Below are positions 11,701-18,766 of a stretch of DNA of 64,000 nt, piece by piece. The stretch's first letter is position 1, and every line of letters starts with the position of its first letter. Source of the DNA: Microbulbifer variabilis ATCC 700307. Its GTDB lineage: Bacteria > Pseudomonadota > Gammaproteobacteria > Pseudomonadales > Cellvibrionaceae. Below the pieces are notes generated by a model, which searched no databases, was not told the DNA's origin, and was given only the letters and a program-made list of their open reading frames with translations. The translations under genes were made by a program, and so were the position numbers. Location of the stretch: positions 62,001-126,000 of the forward strand of contig NZ_AQYJ01000026.1 in NCBI RefSeq assembly GCF_000380565.1, read 5' to 3'.

Positions 11701-14700
11701 CCAGTATTTTCTGCCGTTACAGTAACGGTAAGAATGTCATCTGCATCGCTATTGGGTACAGCGAATGACTTCGTCAATTGAATATTTGGACCCTGTACAT
11801 TAATTGTATGAGGATCAAAATTTGTCGCGACTGGATCGGCCCCAAATGCGGGTCTATAAGTCATTTGCGCCACGCCGGTTACCTTGGGGTTTACCAAAGT
11901 AGTTGCGTGAGGCGTAAAGGCATTGTTTTCCACTCGAGCAATAAAAGTTAATTCAACAGGCACTAATCCATCAGGATATGTAGTTCGATCAAAAGATAAC
12001 AGATGCTGGTTACCATAGCGCCACTCTACATAGTCATCGGTACAATTGACTTGAGGTACAGTCGGATCACCGCCAGTAAACCAGTTAGTATCTGGAATGG
12101 ACCTCAAATCCAGCGCATCTGCTTCAATACAACTCAATCCATCCGGAAGATCATCACGAAAAGTAAAGTCAATTAACCGGGACGCAGGCACCTTACCGGT
12201 TAGCCGATATCGTATCTCCTCACCAACAACTACATCATTATTTCTAGGGTCTCCAAGTGATAGCTCAATAACCTCTTTAGGTTCTGTTTTTACATCAATG
12301 ATGGTCATGGTGGCATCATCAGAACCACAGTACCCACTACCATCAATGCAATAAATCCGGGCACCACCTAACGCCGGAGAGGCGGGCCGAACCGGAACCT
12401 GCCCATTTGTATCTGGATGATTGGTGTTTCCAATGGTTGGATTACTTTGAGAACCCGCCAGTCCTTTTAGACTGTCATAGCGGAATATACTTGCAGTATT
12501 CTTAAAGGACTGATTCGGTACAACGGTTCGATGAGGGCTAACACGGTAATAAAAATCAATGCTATCCGATTCGTTGACCTGTTCTAATGCTACTGAATGA
12601 TCATAAGAAAACGTAAGGTATGCACGAGTGCCATTTTCTAAACAGTGTGGAGATGCCTCAGGATCATTGGGGTCATAGCTATAATCATTACGACCAACAC
12701 CTGTGCCGACAAGACCAAAATCACCTTCCGGTGTATTCTGCAGGCCATCGGTTGCAAGTGGCCATACACACATTTGAGCGCTTGCTAGCTCATCAGTAAT
12801 TACAACATCGTAGGCTGGCGCTGCACCGGGACCAGCGGCTTGATTATTTTCGACAGTAATTCGATAAACGAAGTCGTCGAATTTGCTACCAGATACGGTG
12901 TCTTCCCAGCTACAGTTATTAATATTTCCATTGACTTGACTAAAATTACAAACTTTTTTGGAAATATTTAGGTTAGGCTCCGTTACCGTAAGTTCTGCGG
13001 TCCAATCCTGCCATTGAGGATAACCTGGATATTCAGTATTACAGCTGGCATTCTTCGAGCAGCTAGAATTATCAATCGTAATCTGTTCTGTAGTTGAGGT
13101 ACCCGTACCGCTCTTAAAATATGCAGTAAAACGTGCGCGACCATAATCGGTACTTGTATCACCATGAATAGTCGGCCCGGAAACTGCGTCCTCATCTTTA
13201 TTTAGTAGCCGAGTTGTCATATTGGCAAGAAACCATTGTCCCCGCTTGTCGACGGCGTAAGAACTACCATCACTAACATTCCACTTTAAGCCGGAATCAG
13301 AGAGTAAGGTTCCTGGAGTACTGGTAAAGCTTGTAATAGTGTCACTACAATCTGTCCTGGTTGGATCTGGGAAAGTTGCATCGGCACAGGAAGAGAGTTG
13401 CTGATGATTTATATATCCCTGATGACCATCTCGCCCATTAAGACCACCAGGAGTCTCATCAGCTATTTCAATTCCACCAACTGCGATTAGGTTATAACCT
13501 GGTGTTTCAAACCCAAACCAGCCACCGGCATACACTTCGAAGTCGCACTCCTCACCAATCAAAATCTCGGACTCAATCGAAGGCCTATTAGGCAACTCGT
13601 TACAACTCCCCGGCACATGCCGTTTCAACAGGTTGAAGCCTAACACCTTGCCACGCATAGCATCCAAAGAATAGTTATTTGCCTGCTGTTTTACCGGGTC
13701 GGTTCCAGGATTAACTGCTTCGGGTGTTGGGTAGATTAATGGCCTTTCATCGTCGAGGGTTATCTCCCCAATCAAATCCACACGAAATGTTAGATCATCA
13801 GCCTCCAAACCTGTACTGCTGGTATTTTTCTCTACAATAAAAGTAATATCCCCAGTACTGCCGCTTTGGGCTCTCAGAGTACCCAGCCCATTATCAATTG
13901 AACAGAGATAGACACTTGCATCAGCGGGGATTGGTGGGATGTTATTATCAGGCGGCGGCAGCTTCCAGATAGGTATTCCAGGGTTAGCACCTGATGGATG
14001 GGTAGTGCTTGGATGAAGTGGGGGATTAGCAACTGCAGTACTGCTACAACCATTCGGCACGCCTACAACATTCATGGTCGCACCAAAAGACACATAGGCA
14101 TAGTAGTGGTCTGCTCTATCTCCCCCCTCATTTGTGATTTCAAAAGTCAGATCAGTAGTGCCATTATCACGCACTATATGTAGTGCCGCAGGTATATTAA
14201 CATCCAGGTCTTCTGGCCAGGCATCAAAGTTAGTAGTTTCAGTTACAATTGCGTTATTAATATTACAGAAATTATCGAACTCAACATCCACTTTATGTTG
14301 AAGTGTTTTTCTATAATTAGTATCTGGCTCACTTGGCCCTTCATCGAGATTTGTTTCTAGATCAAAGGCTTCAGGGTCAATTAGAATAATTCCAAAAGTA
14401 ACTTCAACCCAATCACCGTGACGCAGGATATCTACTTGCGCACCATCACCATTTGCTTGACCATCCCCCTTCAAGGAAAACTTCGGAGCTTTAAGATTTG
14501 TATCACCAAGATTTGATTGATCGGGAATCAAGGTGACTGGATTATCCCAATTTACGCCGTCCTCTCCAGAGTCAATACGCCCCGGATAATCGTTACCCCC
14601 TCCACCATTACGGCGATTCACTCGTGGAGAATATGTCGGGTCCATAACATATTCAGCTGGAAGGGTATTCAATAACCGAATTCCGCTCACCGTATGACCA

Positions 14701-15947
14701 GTATTATTATCTACCCGGATAGTAATCGTACCGCGTGACCCTGCCCTGCCACTAGTTCCCTGGGCATTACGAATAGTTGTAGTAATATCCAAGTCCGTTG
14801 GACTTTGGTTGCTGAATAGATAGGCAGATTGAGAGGCCGGTGGCGCCTGTCCCCAGGCATGGGTAATGCCGCCTTTCGGATCACCTACCGGAACATCACA
14901 TCCCCATTCAAGGCTTCTAACTACGTTAGTTTGACGCTGACTATTGCACGATCCATCTATCTCCCCCGAAAAAAATATCGAAACTGTTCCATTAATGGTA
15001 GGTAAGTTAAATTTCAACCCTGCCGCATCAATCCCTACCAATTGGTTACCAACATCATCTATTCGCTGGCAACTACCTTGCGGCGAACCATCAACTACGG
15101 AGCTAATTGCATCGACTCTTGAGAAACACGCCCACTCCAGGTCAGAGGCTCCATTTAAAGGTGCTAACAAATCTTCAAATTTTACAGCCTCCAGCTCTCG
15201 AGAGCCGCTGTTCACTGTGACTTCCCAGACAACGCCATCATGTTCGTGACCATACGCTGTGGAATCACCAAATGTCGGTATCAAAGCCCCCGAGTTAGTA
15301 TCGAAACTCCTTACCGACTTTGATAGAGATGGCGTTGGCTGTTCAATAGTGAGAGTTTGGCTATCGCTTTGCTGCTGAATTGTGGCACTGCCACAAGCCG
15401 AGTAACGTGCGGTGGCTGTAATACCCAGTGGCAAATTCAGCTCTGCTAAATTTTCCTCCTCACCAGGACGACTACGTACATTAAATTCCAGCTCTACAAA
15501 TTCACAGTCATTGTCAAACACATCGTTATCACTACATATCTGTGGCCTAAAAATTGGATCTTCCACTGATCCCGGTAAGTCCTTGAATGTAAATGAAGGG
15601 TTATCATCACCATCAGCTGGAGCAGAAGAAACAAAGTCTGTATCTGGTTGTCCTGTAACTCGCAAACCTCCCGCATACTCAAGTCGGGGGTTGTTCAGAT
15701 TTAGATCTAAAGAGAGGTTGCGCAGTGGCTCATCCGTTGGGTTACGTAAGCGCACACGGACTGTTCCTGTACCACACAATTCACAGTGGCTATCGCTTGC
15801 AATTGCTACAACCTCTGATATGAAAGGTACGGGGCACTCTTCTGTAGCTAGGGCATTACTCGCTGCAAATAGAAAGTAGGCACTGATCAAAATCAGACCA
15901 GTAAGCGAGTTCTTCCAAAATTTCCGCCCAATTACTTCTGACATCAT
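2748..15947 (-). CDS. Giant DUF11-repeat surface protein (4399 aa)
   Basis: An N-terminal signal peptide (ATG at 15947; the frame also opens with a GTG at 15953) ends near Ala-Leu-Ala-Thr and is followed by a Cys-containing first beta domain. The body is about 20 DUF11-type beta-sandwich repeats, recognisable by cores such as YTITITNNGSAPAYD followed by a D-x-LP-x-G strand. They cover roughly residues 200-3770, with one more near 4080. Two SdrD/B-like segments with Asp-rich loops (GYLWHDVNFNNQ near 3786; VIGKVFDDKNMNG near 4204) suggest Ca binding. The last 100 residues resemble a degenerate OmpA domain (FEPGSTELRP). Such proteins are usually extracellular stalks or adhesins. It is the first gene after a strong terminator and is translationally coupled to the OmpA-repeat protein. 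The function is inferred; no enzymatic motif is visible. Confidence 0.88.
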   Translation of the reverse strand: MMSEVIGRKFWKNSLTGLILISAYFLFAASNALATEECPVPFISEVVAIASDSHCELCGTGTVRVRLRNPTDEPLRNLSLDLNLNNPRLEYAGGLRVTGQPDTDFVSSAPADGDDNPSFTFKDLPGSVEDPIFRPQICSDNDVFDNDCEFVELEFNVRSRPGEEENLAELNLPLGITATARYSACGSATIQQQSDSQTLTIEQPTPSLSKSVRSFDTNSGALIPTFGDSTAYGHEHDGVVWEVTVNSGSRELEAVKFEDLLAPLNGASDLEWACFSRVDAISSVVDGSPQGSCQRIDDVGNQLVGIDAAGLKFNLPTINGTVSIFFSGEIDGSCNSQRQTNVVRSLEWGCDVPVGDPKGGITHAWGQAPPASQSAYLFSNQSPTDLDITTTIRNAQGTSGRAGSRGTITIRVDNNTGHTVSGIRLLNTLPAEYVMDPTYSPRVNRRNGGGGNDYPGRIDSGEDGVNWDNPVTLIPDQSNLGDTNLKAPKFSLKGDGQANGDGAQVDILRHGDWVEVTFGIILIDPEAFDLETNLDEGPSEPDTNYRKTLQHKVDVEFDNFCNINNAIVTETTNFDAWPEDLDVNIPAALHIVRDNGTTDLTFEITNEGGDRADHYYAYVSFGATMNVVGVPNGCSSTAVANPPLHPSTTHPSGANPGIPIWKLPPPDNNIPPIPADASVYLCSIDNGLGTLRAQSGSTGDITFIVEKNTSSTGLEADDLTFRVDLIGEITLDDERPLIYPTPEAVNPGTDPVKQQANNYSLDAMRGKVLGFNLLKRHVPGSCNELPNRPSIESEILIGEECDFEVYAGGWFGFETPGYNLIAVGGIEIADETPGGLNGRDGHQGYINHQQLSSCADATFPDPTRTDCSDTITSFTSTPGTLLSDSGLKWNVSDGSSYAVDKRGQWFLANMTTRLLNKDEDAVSGPTIHGDTSTDYGRARFTAYFKSGTGTSTTEQITIDNSSCSKNASCNTEYPGYPQWQDWTAELTVTEPNLNISKKVCNFSQVNGNINNCSWEDTVSGSKFDDFVYRITVENNQAAGPGAAPAYDVVITDELASAQMCVWPLATDGLQNTPEGDFGLVGTGVGRNDYSYDPNDPEASPHCLENGTRAYLTFSYDHSVALEQVNESDSIDFYYRVSPHRTVVPNQSFKNTASIFRYDSLKGLAGSQSNPTIGNTNHPDTNGQVPVRPASPALGGARIYCIDGSGYCGSDDATMTIIDVKTEPKEVIELSLGDPRNNDVVVGEEIRYRLTGKVPASRLIDFTFRDDLPDGLSCIEADALDLRSIPDTNWFTGGDPTVPQVNCTDDYVEWRYGNQHLLSFDRTTYPDGLVPVELTFIARVENNAFTPHATTLVNPKVTGVAQMTYRPAFGADPVATNFDPHTINVQGPNIQLTKSFAVPNSDADDILTVTVTAENTGTAAAYNLHVLDDLTGTKLVYLGNIGGTDPPQVVDVTTIGANAPIFSWNRSNTDYTIAVGETKTFTFDVRVEQGVEPHEILDNTIQSRWQSLPGNDIALNSSNSIGTDGADDGMRIGVLPNTGDPINDYETTASAQTEVPALQLVKTDLEPTVVPTIGAHKKFQLEIRLPEGISRDVVITDQLGSPEGYVLSHNADFDITYDFVGIETINGAAPSEGVFNSFPTDNTSGNAVWNIGTVDTASENDTAGSTLDPLVRITYFARVENDLATNNGDTRQNSAALTYSNGESGATENLNDNTAAVTVVEPLLTINKAVSNATNPGNLPVGGDVLEYVITVAHDPASTAAAFDLNLVDSLPSELQFDSSFTPTALINGGVVTGFVATPAAAPTGPLVWGRDNGDNTLDLQLGETLVITYRTQVTGVFGSPISNSVMLDWTSLDDSSINQLAYERDGDGCPAVSAPDDYCEGPAEASIDTVDNTGIVKTVVADSDTASVVGTLRVGDTVTYQLALNLQAGTTPAVTINDALPSGLEFNSIVSVNGDTAAPYDDNLNDFVYSAIAVPAAGDTGTVTWNLGDILSNFGNTNKFVIEYTAKVVAGSGIAAPTATLTNTAVLNYTGAVSTLQDSADITILQPVIDSLTKTDATWPSSHMNVDPANDVMQFTLHACNSGLAPAYDLSLTDDLATQMDQASIANLQVTLDGTLLTQGTEYTYTAPGNRGDDMQFTFLVPVEAGACLDINYEIGFYTDIGGGENWVNTFTVNEFWSLPAKSGEQYAPVPLGTPYPMGTVATTVTAPQKTLQSAATAAVGEEVVYRIQVPGSATTSAIYDVVITDVLDPSLELIQLQEINGRAFTDNTTNNNIALTLDIIPAGAVAIFELRARVANNATAQAGHNFNNEASYSYAATSGGVIQAGGTGTAPTLTIVEPDLSATNSVANQTNPGNDPDAGDILRFTLDLTAAGNPENAAAYDLLVREQLSLGLAFVPGSVIFAGVAQADPTVSGDGINAAQLLEWNRVNSDLDIAAGTNSLLVFDVLVLDEVLAEASLSASARIEWTSLDEDNSSPYERNGADGIGGLNDYVLENIAAQLTAANDSTISKTRVDDSYGSADAQLRVGDLVEYELRLSLPEGTAPNTLIVDTLPQGMVFVGTQSINGVTTAPFASAAPFAHNDIAEPVQAGDPATGPTTLSWNIAQLINSGDNNLTNDEFILRYQARVLNKDVHPWPASNTALTNNVEFTFDAAAGAELRNDSDTLDLLQPDLIAAISATPAGGTTLSAGDIVDYTITITNNGSAPAYDPVFRDMIPIGLRQGGVNVQSITVNGAAATIVAPTFDNATGAAVWDFSAGTVYAINPGQALEMVYRVQADANLGAGLNLQNAAYVELYYSLDDDNLPSLGATAVTTDMREDYGPTAPVSVQFNTPNAAPLLIENTQPASSIGEPFNYRITIPETVQPTALHDVSVLMDLSTSAADLEFVGAAKVSGSNVFTPENSGSGTALVIADATSGIDVPAGEQVVIDVTLRLRDSNPPNVDGLAFNNSASYSYNYDNDNAAAGQGAGAGNTTLDMQVVEPTAITLTKTGPASVQSGLPGTFTLDLHNVGTGPAWDITVTDILPDKDPGGMCETPPNNFAAQIIDGAGTAVATLVAGTDFNTVFDEASCTLTITSMGAAAMLAADHHLLLSYDATLDVDTIDGDTLTNIAGVELWHSWDSGLPEARQYTRPAPTDGTPGVLDHEDAYTVSASVPKVTFYKTVENVTRAENPATLATPADVLRYTLTLTNLSGADVSGIEITDDLGRLNSLPLFQSGSLQLVTAPMGSDSSNSDASAGTHGSGFLQVKNLDLAATGNTGDSVQLVYEVTLAAVIDSGTPVLNQAQVQLPGQLLKNSDDPNINGTDDPDVADDEDPTQILIESEPLLVIHKTSADITGDPDLLMVADTLRYTIRVENAGNENIVNAMLRDQIPANTTYVAGSTTLNGSALSDVSGASPLEAGMSIHTPGQADGFIGATATATGAVASVITFDVTINDVNDGTIISNQGFVNGEGAGSGPFDEAPSDDPATDAPNDPTIDIVGDVPLLIAHKTVAIAVDNISMGIVDPGDVLRYTIAISNMGGVDALQVALTDQVPANTTYVAGSTTLNGMAVADNAGGMSLLNTELPVASDDLTPPLPGANEGVITSAQTATVTFDVMVNVDAARGTVISNQGSVTAEELPLVLTDADGNPANGAQPTLVVVGDAQLLSIVKEVAVVGGGAAEAGVVLEYLVTIENISGVPATMVSITDDLMVAGDGVLTYVTDSAMLNGQVDGVSIAGTVITADYSAIYGDLLPGESAVLRFQAKLSDNLEIGYTVLNTAEVHWNDPPSTNQASVALDVGGTPGIANLAGYLWHDVNFNNQVDMDERLLLNWAVDLYFNDALLETIQTDENGYFQFQGLVPNSYGGLSYEMRYTAPDAGEKTASLGNPVSDFTNGPQRISEIFVESGANPQDLNLPLTPNGVIYNSILRAPITGATLTMLRASSGQELPDRCFDDKKQQGQVTRAGGYYKFDINFDDAACPANADYLIKVEIADEDYVGSESLVIPAQTNEETAGFDVGACLGSNADMIPGTAQHCEVQLSPALPPLDIEARDTATDYYLRLTLDDDQVPGDSQLFNNHIAMDPHLEGALSITKTAAMLNVTRSQLVPYTITFGNTLPIPLSDLQLVDFFPAGFKYVAGSARMDGEPVEPVMNGLQLIWSDLRVEAEQTRELKLLLVVGSGVGEGKYVNRARMFNQLSGQVASGEASATVRVVPDPTFDCTDVIGKVFDDKNMNGYQDAGEGGLPGARVVTATGLNATADAHGRFHITCAVVPNADRGSNFVLKLDDRSLPSGYRLTTENPRVMRATRGKMVKFNFGASLHRVVRLDMAEAVFEPGSTELRPQWQSRIELLLEKLSEAPSVLRLSYLAENEDPDLVEERLQTIKAEIADEWARSNGDYDLNIETEVFWRRGAPPSKGGLE

Positions 15948-16200
15948 CGTCACTTATAGCCGCCACTTTTCTATTTCAAAACCCTTGACAATGCCCAAGA
16001 ACACTGCCGCCGAACAGACACAGTCCGGTGCGCGAACTTTAAATACAGGGCGAAAAAGTGGCCGTGAAGCAGGTCATAAATAACAGTCAGGTAAGGGAAC
16101 TTTTTTGGGGATTGCCAAGTGGTTCTCAGGCTGGGGGATAGAAAAGACTGATCAAGTGGAGGGGAAGAAACCCAACTCCTCGACGCCTTCTAAAATAGCA

Positions 16201-16230
16201 GCCTCCTTCTCACTTAAACGAGAAGGAGGC
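16201..16230 (-). terminator. Strong hairpin terminator after the AgmX-type gene
   Basis: A perfect 11-bp inverted repeat (GCCTCCTTCTC / GAGAAGGAGGC) with an 8-nt loop lies 15 bases beyond the AgmX-type stop. On the minus strand it is followed by a moderately T-rich stretch (TGCTATTTTA). It separates the motor operon from the giant DUF11 gene, so the latter probably has its own promoter in 15948-16200. Confidence 0.75.
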
Positions 16231-16244
16231 GGAGGCAATACCAC

Positions 16245-17624
16245 CTAGTTGTTCGGGAAGAAGTCGATTGGGAAAAGAATGGTGATCGTTGGAACACCGG
16301 CCTTCTCGCCAAAATTAAATCGCTTCACCCGCGCTACAATCTTGGCGTTGAGTGCAGGCGAATCCATATCGCTGGACTCCACTTCCGCAAGGGATACCGA
16401 GCCATCAGGCTCAATGGTAATCCTCAAGACCATCTTACCCTGCAAGGCGGGGTTGTTACGCAGTTCACGGTTGTAAATGCGATACAGCGAAGCCTTATAG
16501 CGGTCGAAGACAATCTGGATTTCCTCGTCGGTACGAGACGGACCCACACCATCACTGAGCGGTCGGTCCTCGCCGGCGAAATCACCTTCTGTGCCAATGG
16601 AGCTCTCCACTCGCGAGAAGGCTACACCACCCAGGGATGATCCAGTACCACCCACATTGCGACTAAGCTCTGCAGTATTAATACCACCACTACCCGCAGT
16701 TGCCGCTGCAGTAATCAGCGAACGCTGACTACGGTTTTCCTTCTTACCTGCAGTGCTGAGCTGTGTTTGTTGGCCCAAACGATTGTCCAGGTCATCCTGA
16801 ATAAGATCCTGGAAATTATCCTTAAAGGCGAGAACACCCGCACGCTCAGCTTTCTTACGCGCTTGTTTTTTCTCCACTTTGGATGGTTTCGGATCCTGCT
16901 TGGCCACTTTCTGCTCAGGCTTGGTTTCAGTTTTTTTCTCCTCTTTCTTGGGCTTGGCTTTTTCTGGCTCAGGTGGTGGCTTGGGTTTGGTCTTCTTCTC
17001 GATTACCAATTTGGCCAGGCGCTCGGGTATCTCCACTATCTGTGTTTCGGGTTCAGGCAAGGTATATAGAGGAACCAGATAACCCAACAGTGCCGCAATA
17101 AACAGTGATGCAAATACACAAATACGGAAGCGCTTTTCATCCTCACCCTTGGTATGCCAAGGCATTTCCATCGGGCGAAAAGTGGGCTGCTCATATTCAC
17201 GGGTGATCTCGAATTCAAACTTGGATTCCTCTTCCTCACGGCGCAGCTCATCAGCGCGCTCATCAAGGGCAAAGATCTCCTCATTGCAGTATTCGATATT
17301 ATCCAGGATATCCCTACGCTTCTGATGAAGCTGATCCAGGCTTTCGTTATAAGTACGAGTTGACGCCCCAATCCGTGCGATAACCTGCTGGGAAGCATCG
17401 GCCCGATAATTCTCAGCCCAAAACAATTCACCTGCGCCGATGTCTTCGAGTTTTCCAAGGCGCTCAGAAATTTCATCGAGCAACTGGTACTTGGAACCAT
17501 CGACTTGCAATTCAGCCAGCTTCTCTTCGATCTGCCGCTGCTCATCCTCGAGCAGATGCATACGCTGGCGAACCGTATCAAGCGCCTCGCTGACCGCCTG
17601 CTGTTGTTGAAGAAAATTACTCAC
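16245..17624 (-). CDS. AgmX/PglI C-terminal domain, TonB-like energy transducer (459 aa)
   Basis: The N-terminus is a long charged coiled coil (about residues 1-140). One membrane segment follows at 167-187, then a Pro/Lys-rich periplasm-spanning linker (KPKPPPEPEKAKPKK, about 212-245). A C-terminal TonB-like domain covers about 370-459 (LYRIYNRELRNNP, then GKMVLRITIEPDGSV). This is the layout of AgmX/PglI-type proteins, which carry force from a TolQR-type channel to outer-membrane partners. It differs from ordinary TonB by its large cytoplasmic coiled coil. The start is GTG, with GGAAG just upstream and 9 bases after the ExbD-B stop. It is the last gene of the operon and is followed by a strong terminator. 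The assignment to the family is good; the substrate or output is unknown. Confidence 0.85.
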   Translation of the reverse strand: MSNFLQQQQAVSEALDTVRQRMHLLEDEQRQIEEKLAELQVDGSKYQLLDEISERLGKLEDIGAGELFWAENYRADASQQVIARIGASTRTYNESLDQLHQKRRDILDNIEYCNEEIFALDERADELRREEEESKFEFEITREYEQPTFRPMEMPWHTKGEDEKRFRICVFASLFIAALLGYLVPLYTLPEPETQIVEIPERLAKLVIEKKTKPKPPPEPEKAKPKKEEKKTETKPEQKVAKQDPKPSKVEKKQARKKAERAGVLAFKDNFQDLIQDDLDNRLGQQTQLSTAGKKENRSQRSLITAAATAGSGGINTAELSRNVGGTGSSLGGVAFSRVESSIGTEGDFAGEDRPLSDGVGPSRTDEEIQIVFDRYKASLYRIYNRELRNNPALQGKMVLRITIEPDGSVSLAEVESSDMDSPALNAKIVARVKRFNFGEKAGVPTITILFPIDFFPNN

Positions 17625-17633
17625 AAACTTCCA

Positions 17634-18179
17634 TTAACCCTGAGATGCTTTCTGAATTACCGCCAGTGATACCTTGGTGTAGCCCGCTTCGGTGCAGCTG
17701 GACATCACCTTTTTCAGCAAACTGAACGGAATGCCCCTGTCCGCAAGAATATTCACTTCGGGTGGTTCTGGTCCCTGCTCACCTTCCATTTCAGCCTCGC
17801 CCTCATTTTCTGTGGCAGAGGCCTGGGCTATACCGATTGCCTTACCCAGCTCTGCGGTCATGGCCTGCTTAATAACATCAATCACAACCTCTTCACTTTC
17901 GAGCACCTCACTGGTTGCGATAACAGATTTGGATTCCACCAGGATCTCCTCTGCAGTCACCATCAGGGTTACGGTTTCCCTGGGTTTGGTCTCAACCACC
18001 GAATCCGGCAATGTAATCACCTTGGGGGGCTCCAGCGCTTCGTTACTGGAAGTATTGGTCAACAGGAAAAATACCAGGATAGTGAACACATCCATCAGGG
18101 ATGTCAGATTCATGCCTGAAGTTTTTTTACGCTTATGGCTGCGAGCCATGCGCTTCATTCGTCGGCTTTCATGTCTCAC
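17634..18179 (-). CDS. ExbD/TolR-family protein B (181 aa)
   Basis: A basic cytoplasmic N-terminus (residues 1-22) is followed by one membrane helix (about 24-45, core SLMDVFTILVFFLLTN). It keeps the conserved proton-pathway Asp at D30. A periplasmic domain with a Glu-rich insertion around 115-130 follows. It should form the stator/rotor interface with the TolQ-type channel encoded two genes upstream. The GTG start overlaps the stop of ExbD-A in GTGA, so the pair is translationally coupled. It is the Asp-containing member of two tandem ExbD proteins. Confidence 0.9.
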   Translation of the reverse strand: MRHESRRMKRMARSHKRKKTSGMNLTSLMDVFTILVFFLLTNTSSNEALEPPKVITLPDSVVETKPRETVTLMVTAEEILVESKSVIATSEVLESEEVVIDVIKQAMTAELGKAIGIAQASATENEGEAEMEGEQGPEPPEVNILADRGIPFSLLKKVMSSCTEAGYTKVSLAVIQKASQG

Positions 18180-18766
18180 GGCGCATCTCCTATGGAAATA
18201 TCAGGAAACAAAATCACCTTCTCCACAGCTTCCGGATCACTGGGGTCACTGCCTTCAACCCGAACTTCTGCACCACGCACGGTATCCATGACACCCACAA
18301 GGTGCTCATAAGCAATATCCGCCTCCATCAATAAAATGGAGTCTGTTTTTTCCGGATAACTGGCTTTCACCTGCAATAAAAACTCAGTGAGTTTTTTCAG
18401 GTCGTACACTTCAGCTGTCGGTAATACTGCGAGGTCCGTATTCTGCCCATCGGCTTCCACTACAGTCACATCCGGCTGGACAGTCTCGCTTTCTTCAGTG
18501 GCATTCAAATTAGGGAAACGCGCAATTACTTTCTCACCATCACTGATTTCCAGAGCCTGCTTTCGCACCACTACTTCCACGGTCACTGTGGGGTCATCCG
18601 GTGCACCACCGCCAGCCCCGCTCGGCATATTCAGTTCCAGGATTGTTACCCGTGAAAACACCGCCGACACCAGTAGGAAAGGTACCAGTACCACCATCAG
18701 GTTAAGGAAGGCGGTAATGTCCAGCTCCGGGGCTTCTTTGTCTCTCCCGTGACGCCGCCTTCTCAT
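18176..18766 (-). CDS. ExbD/TolR-family protein A with Asn in place of the conserved Asp (196 aa)
   Basis: A short Arg-rich N-terminus is followed by one membrane helix (about residues 16-40, ITAFLNLMVVLVPFLLVS) and a periplasmic domain that includes a Gly-rich stretch with GAGGGAPDDP. Aligned to ExbD (VTPFIDVMLVLL), the proton-carrying Asp falls on N22; the codon is clearly AAC. The ATG at 18766 overlaps the ExbB stop in TAATG. Membership in the family is clear from length, topology and context. The missing Asp suggests that this copy is structural while ExbD-B carries the proton-linked Asp. Confidence 0.88.
   Translation of the reverse strand: MRRRRHGRDKEAPELDITAFLNLMVVLVPFLLVSAVFSRVTILELNMPSGAGGGAPDDPTVTVEVVVRKQALEISDGEKVIARFPNLNATEESETVQPDVTVVEADGQNTDLAVLPTAEVYDLKKLTEFLLQVKASYPEKTDSILLMEADIAYEHLVGVMDTVRGAEVRVEGSDPSDPEAVEKVILFPDISIGDAP

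Noticed and set aside
17692..18291. 199-codon plus-strand frame across the two ExbD genes
   Set aside because: It is antisense to two well-supported family members with coupled starts; the product is Ser/Thr-rich with no domain.
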